64,000 bases of DNA from an uncultured Bacteroides sp. (GCA_902168085.1 CABHOP010000022.1:62001-126000); one strand, 5' to 3'; positions 28,823-37,538 are shown, counted from the stretch's first letter. The notes: a model not told the origin generated them from the sequence alone. A program made the numbers and translations.

Positions 28823-30070
28823 TTCTATCACGGTTATTTCAGGCAATATGCCCAGCCTTCCCGGATAACCCAGGAAGCCGAAGCCTCTGTTTACGTACAG
28901 GTACTGGTGCTCTTCCTGGTATAGCCCTGCCCATTTTTTATACACATATTTCACCGGGCTCCACCGGAAGCCGGGTATCTCTATACCAAACTGCATACCA
29001 TGTGTATGGCCCGCCAGTGTCAGGTCTATATCCGTATATTCTTTACGCACCTGCGCATCCCAGTGCGATGGATCGTGCGATAGCAATATTTTAAAAGGCA
29101 CCTGCTTTTCGTGCAGGCCGTCGTAGGCCGCATCCATCTTACCATATTTAGGAAAACCAGCTTTCGCCCCCCAGTTCTCTATGCCTACTATGGCTATTTT
29201 ATCCTCCCCTTTCTCCAGCACTACGTGTTCGTTCATCAGCAGGCGCCAGCCCATTTTACCATGGGTATCTTTCAGCCATTCCAGGTTCTTCACTTTGGCT
29301 TCCTGCGATGGCCATTGCACATAATCGCCATAATCGTGGTTGCCGAGGGTAGAATACACACCCAACGGTGCCGCAAGCCTCGAAAAAATATTGGTATAGG
29401 GCTGTATCTCGTCTGCTTTATTATTTACTAAATCGCCGGTAAAGAAGATGATATCCGGTTTTTCATCCAGCACTTTCTGCACACCCCGCTCTACAGCATG
29501 ATGATTGTCAAAGCTACCCGAATGCACATCCGATATCTGCACGATCTTCATACCTCTAAAGGCTCCCGGCAGGTTCTTGAACGAAATTTTCACACGCCTC
29601 ACCTGGTAGTTATAGCGATTGGTAATGCCATATAAAAAGCCGCCAAGTGTAGTGCCGCCCAGTATCAACGCCAGCCTTTGTATGAATACAGACCTGGTGA
29701 TACCCTGCCCTGTTGTTGGGGCATACGCTTCTGTAAACGATGCATTGGTAGCGAACAGGCTGGCTATCCACAGGAATATCCTGCGCACTTCATCGCCCAG
29801 CATTACCAGTAGTATGATGAGCTTACCTATAATAAAGCCCATGGTAAAGGCTACGTATATATTGCGTAGCATATGCGGCAGGTGTGCCCAGTTTATTTGC
29901 TTGAACAGCAGGAATCCCGACCATGTAAAAAGAGTCAGGATGATATACAGTATCAGCACGCCCGTGCGCCCAGACGGCGGCAGTGTGCGCAGTGCCGACC
30001 GCACGACTATGAAGCTGTAATACTCCGCCAGCCCAAACAGGAACAGGAAAATAATGAAGCGTGTTGCCAT
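28814..30070 (-). CDS. Membrane-anchored metallophosphoesterase
   Basis: A calcineurin-type phosphoesterase of 418 residues. Three or four hydrophobic helices fill the first 150 residues. The catalytic domain follows with ISDVHSGSF, FFTGDLVNNK, LGNHDYGDY, LLSHDPSHW and AGHTHGMQFG, giving all five metal-site blocks. Relatives with this layout include the YaeI/YkuE type, acting on membrane-linked phosphates; the substrate here is unknown. It is followed after three bases by, and likely co-transcribed with, the flavin reductase gene (which lies upstream on the minus strand). Confidence 0.92.
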   Translation of the reverse strand: MATRFIIFLFLFGLAEYYSFIVVRSALRTLPPSGRTGVLILYIILTLFTWSGFLLFKQINWAHLPHMLRNIYVAFTMGFIIGKLIILLVMLGDEVRRIFLWIASLFATNASFTEAYAPTTGQGITRSVFIQRLALILGGTTLGGFLYGITNRYNYQVRRVKISFKNLPGAFRGMKIVQISDVHSGSFDNHHAVERGVQKVLDEKPDIIFFTGDLVNNKADEIQPYTNIFSRLAAPLGVYSTLGNHDYGDYVQWPSQEAKVKNLEWLKDTHGKMGWRLLMNEHVVLEKGEDKIAIVGIENWGAKAGFPKYGKMDAAYDGLHEKQVPFKILLSHDPSHWDAQVRKEYTDIDLTLAGHTHGMQFGIEIPGFRWSPVKYVYKKWAGLYQEEHQYLYVNRGFGFLGYPGRLGILPEITVIELV

Positions 30071-30073
30071 GTC

Positions 30074-30574
30074 TTAAAACTTCAGAAAGTTGTCTATTTG
30101 TTGATGTATCACCTGTTCGGTAGCAGGCTTCAGTATTTTGCCTTCCTTGTCTATCTCCTCGTTGATGCGGCTCAGGGGTATCTTGTCGTAAAACACATGT
30201 ACACGCAGGTAGTGCAGTATATTGGTCATATGTTCCATACCGCGCAGGTTACCGGCACGGCCATCGGCTACGCCCACCATCATCGCTTTTTTATACCACC
30301 AGCTTTTTTTAATGTCGCTGTTATCCATCAGCAGCTTCAATATGCCGGGAAAGCTGCCGTTATATTCCGGCATCACCAATACAAATTTCTCAGCAGGTAT
30401 CAGCAGGTCATGTTCTATTTTCAGCAGGTCTTCGCTGCGCTCCCATACATTATGGCCCATCAGCGATAGCAGTTTTACATCTGCCCCCTTTTCCTTCAGC
30501 AGGTTGTAGTATAGTGTGGCCACGCGCAGGGTCATGCTATCGTTCCTGTTTGTGCCCGATATTACCGTTATCAT
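30074..30574 (-). CDS. NADPH-dependent FMN reductase family protein
   Basis: A flavodoxin-fold protein of 166 residues. The N-terminal phosphate-binding loop is ISGTNRNDSMT, followed by FVLVMPEYNGSFPGILKLLMDN, the conserved MPEYNGS flavin-contact motif, and later the VGVADGRAGNLRGMEHM segment. It probably reduces FMN or quinones with NAD(P)H. It is the first gene of a two-gene unit with the metallophosphoesterase. Confidence 0.9.
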   Translation of the reverse strand: MITVISGTNRNDSMTLRVATLYYNLLKEKGADVKLLSLMGHNVWERSEDLLKIEHDLLIPAEKFVLVMPEYNGSFPGILKLLMDNSDIKKSWWYKKAMMVGVADGRAGNLRGMEHMTNILHYLRVHVFYDKIPLSRINEEIDKEGKILKPATEQVIHQQIDNFLKF

Positions 30575-30733
30575 AATTACTGCGCAAAGTTAGGGGGGAT
30601 GAAGCGATAAGTTTAGCAATCTTCTGTCGATTTGTTTTATACCATTATCAAACCTGCTAATGTGCATAGGATTGAAAACTTGCAGATAATATGTTTGCAG
30701 ATATGTATATATTTATAAAGCATAATCCACTGC

Positions 30734-32356
30734 ATGAGCAAGAAACATACCGGCCCCACCACTCCTACCGCGCCATCACCTGCGGCTACTGTCAATTGGC
30801 ATATCATCCTTTTAGGTATCGTCATGCTGCTGATAATATGGGTGCGCATACGTTTGCTCTCTGTTCCGCTGGAACGGGATGAAGGGGAATATGCTTATGC
30901 AGGCAGCCGGCTATTGCAGGGAGTGATACCCTATAAAGAGGCCTACAACATGAAGCTGCCGGGTACGTACTTCATGTATGCGGCCATCATGGCTATATTC
31001 GGCAAGTCGGTGACTGGCATACATATCGGGCTGCTGTTAGTCAACCTGGTTACGATACTATTGTTGTTCTTCAGCATCAAAAAGCTATTCAATGCCACGG
31101 TAGCCTTGGTTACAGCTTCGCTATACGGGCTGATGGCACTCAGCCCCGAACTGTTTGGGTTTGCAGCACATGCCACACACTTTGTATTGCTGTTTGTATC
31201 GCTGGGGCTTTATGTCTTTGCCGGATTTGTGCAAAAGTATACGGTTCCACAAGCCTTGCTTTTCGGGCTGCTGATGGGGTTGGCGTTTATAATGAAACAA
31301 CAGGCTGTTTTTTTTATCCTGTTCGGTGGGGTTGTTTTATTAGCTGCCTTTACCAATCGCAGCCAATGGATAAGATATTTATTTCTTTACCTGCTGGGCG
31401 CAGCCACCCCCTATTTATTAGTACTGCTGATGGTGTACACAGGTGGCGTATGGGATACCTTCTGGTTCTGGACCGTGACCTATGCCCGCAGTTATGCAGG
31501 TAATGTTTCATGGGGTGCGGGTATGGAACTTTTCAGTGCTTCTTTTGTGCCTATACTAAAAGCATATAGCGTTGCAGGCCTGCTTTCTGTAGCGGGGCTG
31601 GCACTCTTGTTTACAGGCAGCTACAGCAGGCTGCAACGGATATTTACGATGGCCTTTCTGCTTTTTTCTTTCGCCAGCATCTGTCCCGGCCTTTATTTTC
31701 GCCAACATTATTTCATCACAGTGTTGCCGCCTGTAGCGCTGCTAACCGGCATAGCTATCTACTCCTTACAGCAAAGGCTTAAACAGCATGGCATTACCTT
31801 GCCCGCCATGGCCATTATCCTCATTGCCGGTATGGCTTTCGCTACGGATGGCAGCTATTATTTCAGCGATACACCCGAAGACATATCAAAAAACCTGTAT
31901 GGCGCCAACCCTTTTGCCGAATCGCCAGAACTGGGGAGCTATATCAGGCAGCATACAAAGGCTGCAGATAAAATAGCCATACTTGGCTCAGAACCCCAGA
32001 TACTTTTTTATGCAGATAGAAAGTCGGCTACGGGTTATATATACACCTACAGCCTTATGGAGCTGCACCCTTATAATGTAAAGATGCAGCAGGAAATGAT
32101 AAAGGAAATTGAAGCGAACCAACCGGAAATACTGGTCTTTTGCAAGGTCAACAGCTCCTGGGCACCCAAGCCGGAATCGCCCAATAACATTATGGAATGG
32201 TTCTTCAAATATTCGCCTACCCATTACCACCTGGAAGGCATAGCGGATATATGGGCAGAAAGTACTTCAACTATAGTTTGGGGAAAAGATGCACAGTCGT
32301 ACCATCCTAAAAGTGAAGATTGTATCCTCATCTTCAGACGGAACAAAGGTGTTTAG
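30734..32356 (+). CDS. GT39-type (PMT_2/ArnT-like) membrane glycosyltransferase
   Basis: A 540-residue polytopic membrane protein with 11-12 hydrophobic segments. The first extracytoplasmic loop contains ERDEGEYAYAGSRLLQG, which carries the acidic catalytic motif of the polyprenyl-phosphate-sugar transferase superfamily. KLPGTYFMYA and the long transmembrane core follow, then a soluble C-terminal domain of about 150 residues (IAILGSEPQILFYADRKS). It likely transfers a sugar from a polyprenyl carrier to an envelope acceptor. Its stop overlaps a tiny antisense ORF. Confidence 0.9.
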   Translation: MSKKHTGPTTPTAPSPAATVNWHIILLGIVMLLIIWVRIRLLSVPLERDEGEYAYAGSRLLQGVIPYKEAYNMKLPGTYFMYAAIMAIFGKSVTGIHIGLLLVNLVTILLLFFSIKKLFNATVALVTASLYGLMALSPELFGFAAHATHFVLLFVSLGLYVFAGFVQKYTVPQALLFGLLMGLAFIMKQQAVFFILFGGVVLLAAFTNRSQWIRYLFLYLLGAATPYLLVLLMVYTGGVWDTFWFWTVTYARSYAGNVSWGAGMELFSASFVPILKAYSVAGLLSVAGLALLFTGSYSRLQRIFTMAFLLFSFASICPGLYFRQHYFITVLPPVALLTGIAIYSLQQRLKQHGITLPAMAIILIAGMAFATDGSYYFSDTPEDISKNLYGANPFAESPELGSYIRQHTKAADKIAILGSEPQILFYADRKSATGYIYTYSLMELHPYNVKMQQEMIKEIEANQPEILVFCKVNSSWAPKPESPNNIMEWFFKYSPTHYHLEGIADIWAESTSTIVWGKDAQSYHPKSEDCILIFRRNKGV

Positions 32357-32430
32357 TTCAGTTCTATCATCAGGCTATTGATGATCTCTTCGTAAACGGG
32401 GGGCATTTCTATTGCAGCAGCTTGTAACAT
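32353..32430 (-). CDS. Putative 25-residue small ORF with a conserved leader
   Basis: The ATG at 32430 opens MLQAAAIEMPPVYEEIINSL and the ORF ends after five more residues, with its stop lying antisense to the last codon of the glycosyltransferase gene. The main support is upstream: its predicted transcript starts ATCAAACAACAAACAAAAAC and its promoter has the same GTTAAC offset as two other genes in the window. There is no signal peptide. It could be a leader peptide or a non-coding transcript instead. Confidence 0.4.
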   Translation of the reverse strand: MLQAAAIEMPPVYEEIINSLMIELN

Positions 32431-32456
32431 CTTGTAAGTTTTTGTTTGTTGTTTGA

Positions 32457-32523
32457 TGGTGCGAATATAATTCACACCATTCTGTTAACACAATCAACTG
32501 TGCTTCGTTAACATCGCGTTTAC
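32457..32523 (-). promoter_or_regulatory. GTTAAC operator and promoter of the 25-codon ORF
   Basis: On the minus strand, GTAAACG begins at 32523, GTTAACG at 32512 (11 bases on) and GTTAACA at 32489-32490. TATATTCG at 32469-32462 starts exactly 43 bases past the GTTAACG start. The predicted transcript starts at A32457 with ATCAAAC. The offset matches the two other members of the set. Confidence 0.55.
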
Positions 32524-32657
32524 AATTGCCACTCAGGCCATATCTTATAGCAACAGATATAACTGTTCATCGCAGTCCGCCAACTAAGTGCAGGTTATAC
32601 AGGAAAAAACGGTCTAAAGGCAAGCCGGGCATCTGATGAAACTATTTATATACAAGG

Positions 32658-32681
32658 GCAGGTAGCAATACCTGCTTTTTT
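32658..32681 (+). terminator. Rho-independent terminator without an obvious upstream gene
   Basis: A perfect stem GCAGGTA/TACCTGC with tetraloop GCAA is followed by TTTTTT. The nearest plus-strand gene ends 300 bases upstream. It may end a read-through transcript or an unannotated small RNA starting in 32520-32570. Confidence 0.75.
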
Positions 32682-32686
32682 CATTT

Positions 32687-32775
32687 GTTAGCCGTTTGTT
32701 AACCGCTTCCTAAGCTGCTGTTAACACCCGGTGTTTTGATACAAGTATTTCAAAAGCCGTCGCACCTTTACATCA
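32687..32775 (+). promoter_or_regulatory. GTTA-repeat operator and promoter of the 32817 gene
   Basis: GTTAGCC starts at 32687, GTTAACC at 32698 and GTTAACA at 32720, giving steps of 11 and 22 bases. CACCTTTA at 32763-32770 starts 43 bases past the last GTTAAC. The predicted start is A32775, giving the leader ATCAAACGAACAAACAACAA. Each distance equals that at the 40-aa peptide gene. Confidence 0.75.
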
Positions 32776-32816
32776 TCAAACGAACAAACAACAACAAACA
32801 GACAAACAAACATAAA

Positions 32817-33353
32817 ATGAAAAAGATTCTTGCAATTGCCTTCATCCTTACTTCAGCCTACATGGCAAAAGCTCAAAACGCATCATCATCAGCTACACAA
32901 ACAGTTAAGCTAAACCTGGCAAATGCTATTTCTATCACTTTCGTAGATGGTGGTCGCACCGGCGGAACGGTTGACCTGAATTTCAATACGGTAAACGATT
33001 TTGCAAACGGTGTTATCTCTGGCGAGCAGCAAATGCTGGTACAATCAAACAAAAACTTCAACGTTTCTATGATGACCAACACGCAAAACTTTACATATAC
33101 AGGTTCTGCTTCGCCTGCACCGGTTGTGGCCATTGCCAACGTGCTGCAAATGATGGTGGTGAATAACAATACCGGCGGTAGCCTTTCTTACAACAACTAC
33201 GCCAGCATACCATCAGGTTCTGCTACTATCATCAACTGGGGTAGTCCCGGTGGCAACCGCACCTTTGCTGTAAAGTATAAAGCAACTCCGGGCTTCTCAC
33301 TGCCGGGTGGTACATATACAGCCAATGTGGTTTACACAGCTACACAACCATAG
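32817..33353 (+). CDS. Secreted hypothetical protein, beta-rich
   Basis: A 178-residue protein from the ATG at 32817; the track start lies in the leader. The signal peptide MKKILAIAFILTSAYMAKAQ is cleaved before NASSSATQ. The mature part is rich in Ser, Thr, Asn and Gly and has strand patterns (QTVKLNLANAISITFVDGG early, GTYTANVVYTATQP at the end). It resembles small secreted adhesin- or pilin-like domains in general style, but no family was recognised. Its signal peptide, leader and operator are shared with the 40-aa peptide gene. A strong terminator follows. Confidence 0.85.
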   Translation: MKKILAIAFILTSAYMAKAQNASSSATQTVKLNLANAISITFVDGGRTGGTVDLNFNTVNDFANGVISGEQQMLVQSNKNFNVSMMTNTQNFTYTGSASPAPVVAIANVLQMMVVNNNTGGSLSYNNYASIPSGSATIINWGSPGGNRTFAVKYKATPGFSLPGGTYTANVVYTATQP

Positions 33354-33380
33354 TCTTTTTTGAGTAGATAGATATCGTGT

Positions 33381-33404
33381 AAAGCCGCCCCGTAAGGCGG
33401 CTTT
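33381..33404 (+). terminator. Hairpin terminator after the secreted protein gene
   Basis: A perfect nine-base stem AAAGCCGCC/GGCGGCTTT with loop CCGTAA lies 28 bases past the stop, followed by CTTATC. The symmetric A and T ends could also serve the opposite strand. Confidence 0.8.
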
Positions 33405-33493
33405 CTTATCGTTCAAAACAGATGGTGTTTTCTGTATTGCATTTAAAAGCAGATAGCATGAGCATACTTTACTTCACCGCTTCTGAATGTTTA

Positions 33494-34564
33494 CTATCTT
33501 ATCAGGTGTTCCAGTTTTTGATTGTTGAGTATGGAAATAGCCCCGTTGTTCATATCAATAAGTTTCTCGTGTTTAAACTCTGTCAGCGTACGTATCAAAG
33601 ATTCTGTAGCAGTACCGGCAATTGAAGCCAGTTCATCCCGGCTCATATTGATAGTATAACTTCCTTCTCGTTGTTTGTGGTATTTTTTACCTAACGACAC
33701 AAGCGCCCCTGCCACCTTTTTTCGAAGTGTACTGTACGCTACGCTCAACAATTGGTCTTCTTTCTCCATTAGGTTTCTGGCCAATATGGCAATGAAATGC
33801 TTCATAACCTCCGGGCATAGCTCTATGTGTTTTTCAAACTCAGTTTTCGGTATCAAAACCAGCTCAACATCTTCGGTTGCTTCCGCTGTTTCGATATGAA
33901 ATACACCTTCGAGTAAAGGGGCATAGCCAATAAAATCATCTTCACCATACAGACCCATTACCAAATCCTTTCCATCTTCGTGACTTTTATACGTCCTGAC
34001 TTTCCCCTTCTTAATAAAATATAAAAACCTGGGTGTGCTACCTTCTTTATAAATAACTTGCTTACGGCTATATTCCATAACATCGCACGCCTCCATCAGC
34101 TGCATCAAAGGATTTTGGGAAACAGCCACTGTAGGGACTGTCAATAGTTCATTCCCAGGTATGGACATTACAGGTGCCTGAGGTGAAGAGACATTGCTAT
34201 TCGTTTTAACGCGTGCCTCTACTGCAGATAGCAAATCGTTGCCCTCAAAAGGCTTGATTATGTAATCATTAGCGCCAAGATTCATAGCCATTCTAAGATT
34301 GCCCATCTCACTTTTTGAAGTCAGAAAAATAAAAGGTATATCTTTTGTTGCTGAATGTTTCTTGAGAATATGCAATACACCGAATCCATCTATACAGGGC
34401 ATCGTAATATCGCTGATAATCAGGTCAGGCTGCCCCGTTTGAGCCAATTCAACACCTTCTTTTCCATTGGCTGCAGCAAGCACGTTATGCTGTGCCAATG
34501 TTAGTAGCTCTGCCAGGTTGAGACGAATATCCTCCTCGTCTTCAATTACAAGAATTGTGGCCAT
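33494..34564 (-). CDS. Response-regulator receiver fused to a Crp/Fnr-type regulator
   Basis: A 356-residue fusion. The receiver domain (1-120) has acidic IEDEED, phospho-acceptor Asp52 (IISDITMP) and a YIIKPF lysine. A cyclic-nucleotide-binding-like domain follows (about 160-270, YKEGSTPRFLYFIKKGKVR). A Crp winged helix follows, with the recognition helix ASIAGTATESLIRTLTEF. Its E-x-x-x-R spacing equals that of FNR (ETISR), consistent with binding TGA-N6-TCA-type sites. No N-terminal cysteine cluster is present, so input is probably phosphorylation and not an iron-sulfur cluster. A close paralogue lies at 50977-52035. Confidence 0.92.
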   Translation of the reverse strand: MATILVIEDEEDIRLNLAELLTLAQHNVLAAANGKEGVELAQTGQPDLIISDITMPCIDGFGVLHILKKHSATKDIPFIFLTSKSEMGNLRMAMNLGANDYIIKPFEGNDLLSAVEARVKTNSNVSSPQAPVMSIPGNELLTVPTVAVSQNPLMQLMEACDVMEYSRKQVIYKEGSTPRFLYFIKKGKVRTYKSHEDGKDLVMGLYGEDDFIGYAPLLEGVFHIETAEATEDVELVLIPKTEFEKHIELCPEVMKHFIAILARNLMEKEDQLLSVAYSTLRKKVAGALVSLGKKYHKQREGSYTINMSRDELASIAGTATESLIRTLTEFKHEKLIDMNNGAISILNNQKLEHLIR

Positions 34565-34655
34565 AAAATTGGTTTGATGTGAAAAAATATCCCTTATACT
34601 GATACAGGTTCAGTAACGTAAGCAAATATTAAAATAATAATAAATAAATAGTACA

Positions 34656-34685
34656 ACATCAGTCATTCTACTAAATGACTGATGT
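34656..34685 (-). terminator. Strong hairpin after the phospholipid-synthesis genes
   Basis: A perfect 12-base stem ACATCAGTCATT/AATGACTGATGT with loop CTACTA. On the minus strand it is followed by TGTACTATTTATTTATT, so it probably ends the cdsA/CDP-alcohol transferase transcript. The remaining bases to 34769 show nothing. Confidence 0.6.
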
Positions 34686-34769
34686 CAGCCTAATCGGAAG
34701 GTAGGGATGAGCAGAAATGGAGCAGCTACCCAGCGAGGGGGTGCCAGCCTGTGGTAATGTTAAGTATTA

Positions 34770-35339
34770 CTATTTGCTATGGAGCACCCAATACAGCCCT
34801 TTCACGTCCGGCTGCCATTCGGGCAATATAACTACCAATATAATCTCCTCCATAAGATCCAGCACTGTAATTGCGACGGCGATATGAAACAGCCATACGG
34901 GCCAGGTAGGCAAGAAGAAAAGCAAAATAAAAAATGTACCCTGAAGTAGCGTTGCGAATTTAGCGAGATAGGTATGAAAACTACTAAGCCTTCCATAACG
35001 GGCCAGCGCCAGGGCAACTTGTAATACATAAAGAATAAGCAGCACAGCAATCGGAAAAATTTCGTGGAGAATAAAAGCCGGCTGAAATACGAATATACCA
35101 ATAGCTGCCATCAGAAAGGTTAAATCGTCGGCCATGGAATCCAGTTTTGCGCCAAAAACACTTACCACTTTATACTTCCGTGCCAACCATCCATCAATGA
35201 GATCAGTTAAAAAGCTAAATGCCAAAAACCATTTGTACAAATCATTTCTTGCTGTAACAATAAGATAAAGCAAGAGAACCGAAGCCAATAACCGGTAAAC
35301 CGTAATTGCATTAATAATATAATAAGCGCCCTTATGCAT
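34770..35339 (-). CDS. CDP-alcohol phosphatidyltransferase family protein
   Basis: A membrane enzyme of about 189 residues that moves a phosphatidyl group from CDP-diacylglycerol to an alcohol. The signature D-x2-DG-x2-AR-x8-G-x3-D-x3-D is complete in LIDGWLARKYKVVSVFGAKL and DSMAD. Five to six hydrophobic helices are present. The start is set to the ATG at 35339, which overlaps the stop of cdsA (ATGCATAA); the track's longer start would run deep into cdsA. The acceptor alcohol cannot be told; glycerol-3-phosphate is one option. It forms an operon with cdsA, which makes its substrate. Confidence 0.88.
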   Translation of the reverse strand: MHKGAYYIINAITVYRLLASVLLLYLIVTARNDLYKWFLAFSFLTDLIDGWLARKYKVVSVFGAKLDSMADDLTFLMAAIGIFVFQPAFILHEIFPIAVLLILYVLQVALALARYGRLSSFHTYLAKFATLLQGTFFILLFFLPTWPVWLFHIAVAITVLDLMEEIILVVILPEWQPDVKGLYWVLHSK

Positions 35340-36183
35340 AAAAGAAAAGGTAGATAAATGCAAATGGTGCAGACCCGATAAGCGAATCGAAACGATCGAG
35401 AAAGCCACCATGCCCCGGTAGCAGATTACCGGCATCTTTTACATGGACACTTCTTTTCAACATTGATTTGGCAAAATCGCCAAAAGTACCAGACAGGTTG
35501 ATGATAAAGGCCAGCAATAACCACTGCCCCATCTCAAGCCTGCCGAACACGGCCGCATTTAGCACTGCTGCTGAGAGTGCAGCGACCAGGCCGCCTACAC
35601 TTCCTTCAATTGTTTTTCGGGGAGAGATACGTTTAAATAAACTGTTCTTCCCCATAGCCATGCCTACCAGGTAAGCGCCGGTATCTCCAAACCATAAAAT
35701 CACGAAATAGCCAAGGTTCAATAATGGGTTATATTCCATCGTTTCAGCAGGCAAAAAGCTAATATACAGGAATGTCGCCAGCGGCATACTTATCCATACA
35801 ATACCTAACAAAGTGAGTGCTGCATTTTGTATAGACGTTGATTTTTTCCTGAATAATTCGAAAAAAAGAAACGAAGTAAGTAACGGCAGAATAAGCGACA
35901 ATATCTTCGGAGCATTCAGTTTAGTGATGACAGCCCACGATATCAGAATAATCAACAATCCAACTGCTTGCCCTACAGTTTTCTGTGGAGTGTATCCGGA
36001 ACGTTGTATCAGTTGATAGTATTCTCTGGTGGTTTGGTAATTAATAATCAATACTAAAAGTAACAGCCCGTAGGGCCCGCTGAGCAATGCAATGCTAATG
36101 GCTATTACAAGCAGGATGCCGGTTATTGCCCGCTGTGATACTGAAGTGTATATTGATTGTTTTTGCCCCGAGTTTTCTCCCAT
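35332..36183 (-). CDS. cdsA: Phosphatidate cytidylyltransferase
   Basis: Makes CDP-diacylglycerol from phosphatidate and CTP in the inner membrane. Eight or so hydrophobic segments precede the C-terminal signature SMLKRSVHVKDAGNLLPGHG plus GFLDRFDS, which carries the catalytic KR, KD, HGG and DR-D residues. The length of 283 residues is normal. The stop overlaps the start of the CDP-alcohol transferase gene, giving tight coupling. A second set of phospholipid genes next to stress and signalling genes suggests a condition-specific membrane function. Confidence 0.93.
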   Translation of the reverse strand: MGENSGQKQSIYTSVSQRAITGILLVIAISIALLSGPYGLLLLVLIINYQTTREYYQLIQRSGYTPQKTVGQAVGLLIILISWAVITKLNAPKILSLILPLLTSFLFFELFRKKSTSIQNAALTLLGIVWISMPLATFLYISFLPAETMEYNPLLNLGYFVILWFGDTGAYLVGMAMGKNSLFKRISPRKTIEGSVGGLVAALSAAVLNAAVFGRLEMGQWLLLAFIINLSGTFGDFAKSMLKRSVHVKDAGNLLPGHGGFLDRFDSLIGSAPFAFIYLFFYA

Positions 36184-36223
36184 AACAGATAATATATTGC
36201 ATGATCATATACCCCGCTGTTAG

Positions 36224-36994
36224 TTAATAGGCAGTCCATCCGCCATCTGCAGTAATCGTTGTACCATTCACAAAACCTGCATCATCTGAAGCAAGAAACA
36301 ATGCTACTTGCGCTACTTCCATGGGATCACTATTGCGCGGATTAAGAGCCATACCGGGCATTATCCGTTCATTCACAAGTTGCAGTGCCGGTAGGTGAGG
36401 AAAATCCACGGTGCTGCGGATGCTTGTATCCATAGCGCCGGGGGCTATGGCATTGCAACGAATACCCAACTTTGCATACATATAGCCCGTATTTTTGGTA
36501 AGCCCTATCAATGCATGCTTGCTAGCCGTATAAGCCGCACCGGCCCTGGCACCATAAAGGCCGCCAATTGATGCTATATTGATAATAACGCCTGCCTGTT
36601 TAGGAACCATTACCTTCAATACACTTCTCATAGCTTTGAATGGGCCCTCCAGGTTTATCTTCATTACCCGTTCCCAAATAGCATCGGTCACATCTGCCAC
36701 AGGGCTAAAATCATCCATTACCCCTGCATTATTTACCAATATATCTACAGTGCCGAAATTGTTTACAGCCGCCTGCACCATTGCATCTATATCCGTGGCA
36801 TTTGCCATATCGGCATAGATGGTTTTAACAGTGCCGCCCGCCGCTGTTATTTCTTTTGCTACTTCAGATAGTTTCTCTGAGTTCACATCTGCCGCTAATA
36901 CCTTAGCGCCGTTTGCTGCAAAAAGCATTGCAATAGCTTTACCCAGTCCGGAACCCGCTCCCGTTATAATTGCTACTTTATCCTCTAATTTCAT
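36224..36994 (-). CDS. Short-chain dehydrogenase/reductase
   Basis: A classic SDR of 256 residues from the ATG at 36994 (MKLEDKVAIITGAG). The nucleotide motif TGAGSGLGKAIA, the NNAG motif, catalytic Ser in NIASIGG and the YTASK pair are all intact. The pattern LAADV after the second strand suggests NAD preference. It resembles glucose-1-dehydrogenase- or 3-oxoacyl-reductase-like members; the substrate is unknown. It is transcribed in the same direction as the GyrI-like gene 62 bases upstream. Confidence 0.92.
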   Translation of the reverse strand: MKLEDKVAIITGAGSGLGKAIAMLFAANGAKVLAADVNSEKLSEVAKEITAAGGTVKTIYADMANATDIDAMVQAAVNNFGTVDILVNNAGVMDDFSPVADVTDAIWERVMKINLEGPFKAMRSVLKVMVPKQAGVIINIASIGGLYGARAGAAYTASKHALIGLTKNTGYMYAKLGIRCNAIAPGAMDTSIRSTVDFPHLPALQLVNERIMPGMALNPRNSDPMEVAQVALFLASDDAGFVNGTTITADGGWTAY

Positions 36995-37055
36995 AGTGTT
37001 ATATATTTTCATTTTATCTTTCTTCAAAATGTACTATCGCTGCCATTGCCTTAAC

Positions 37056-37538
37056 TTATAAAACAAAGTAAATATTGGTTTTCCAGTTGGTGGGGTCTTT
37101 CTCTATTTCCGGGTCAGAGAGATATTCTTCTATCATCCATCTTTGTTGCAGCTTATGTTCTGCCATGTATTTACCTAAAATGGCATAAGTGTCAGACATG
37201 CTATCATAAGAACCATAGTGCGTAATAGTTACTGCTTTTGATGCAGGTATATACACATATTCAAAGCCAACAATACAGGGAGCATGTTCCGGCACAGGCA
37301 CGGCAGCGGCCAATTGCGTTTTTTTCCCGGCTTCATCAATACTGTAGTAAATGGCAACCGGAGGTTCTGTTATTTGCAGGTCATGCTGGTTGATTGCACT
37401 GTATATAGCACCATAGCTCTCTTTAAAAAAATCAGAAAGCTTATCAAATGATATTGTGCCACGCCTGGCGACATATGTTTTGGCTGGCCAGGCTATCTCT
37501 TTTGCTTCGTGAGATGTTGAGGGGGTTACCGTTTGCAT
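37056..37538 (-). CDS. GyrI-like / effector-binding domain protein
   Basis: A 160-residue stand-alone SOUL/GyrI-like small-molecule-binding domain. Typical elements are WPAKTYVARRGTISFDKLSDFF at the start, the PPVAIYYSIDE strand, and ASKAVTITHYGSYDSMSDTY, which contains the conserved H-x-G-x-Y. The C-terminal EEYLSDPEIEKDPTNWKTNI closes the fold with its conserved glutamate-type pocket. Such free domains may bind drugs or act on small ligands. No DNA-binding domain is attached. Confidence 0.85.
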   Translation of the reverse strand: MQTVTPSTSHEAKEIAWPAKTYVARRGTISFDKLSDFFKESYGAIYSAINQHDLQITEPPVAIYYSIDEAGKKTQLAAAVPVPEHAPCIVGFEYVYIPASKAVTITHYGSYDSMSDTYAILGKYMAEHKLQQRWMIEEYLSDPEIEKDPTNWKTNIYFVL

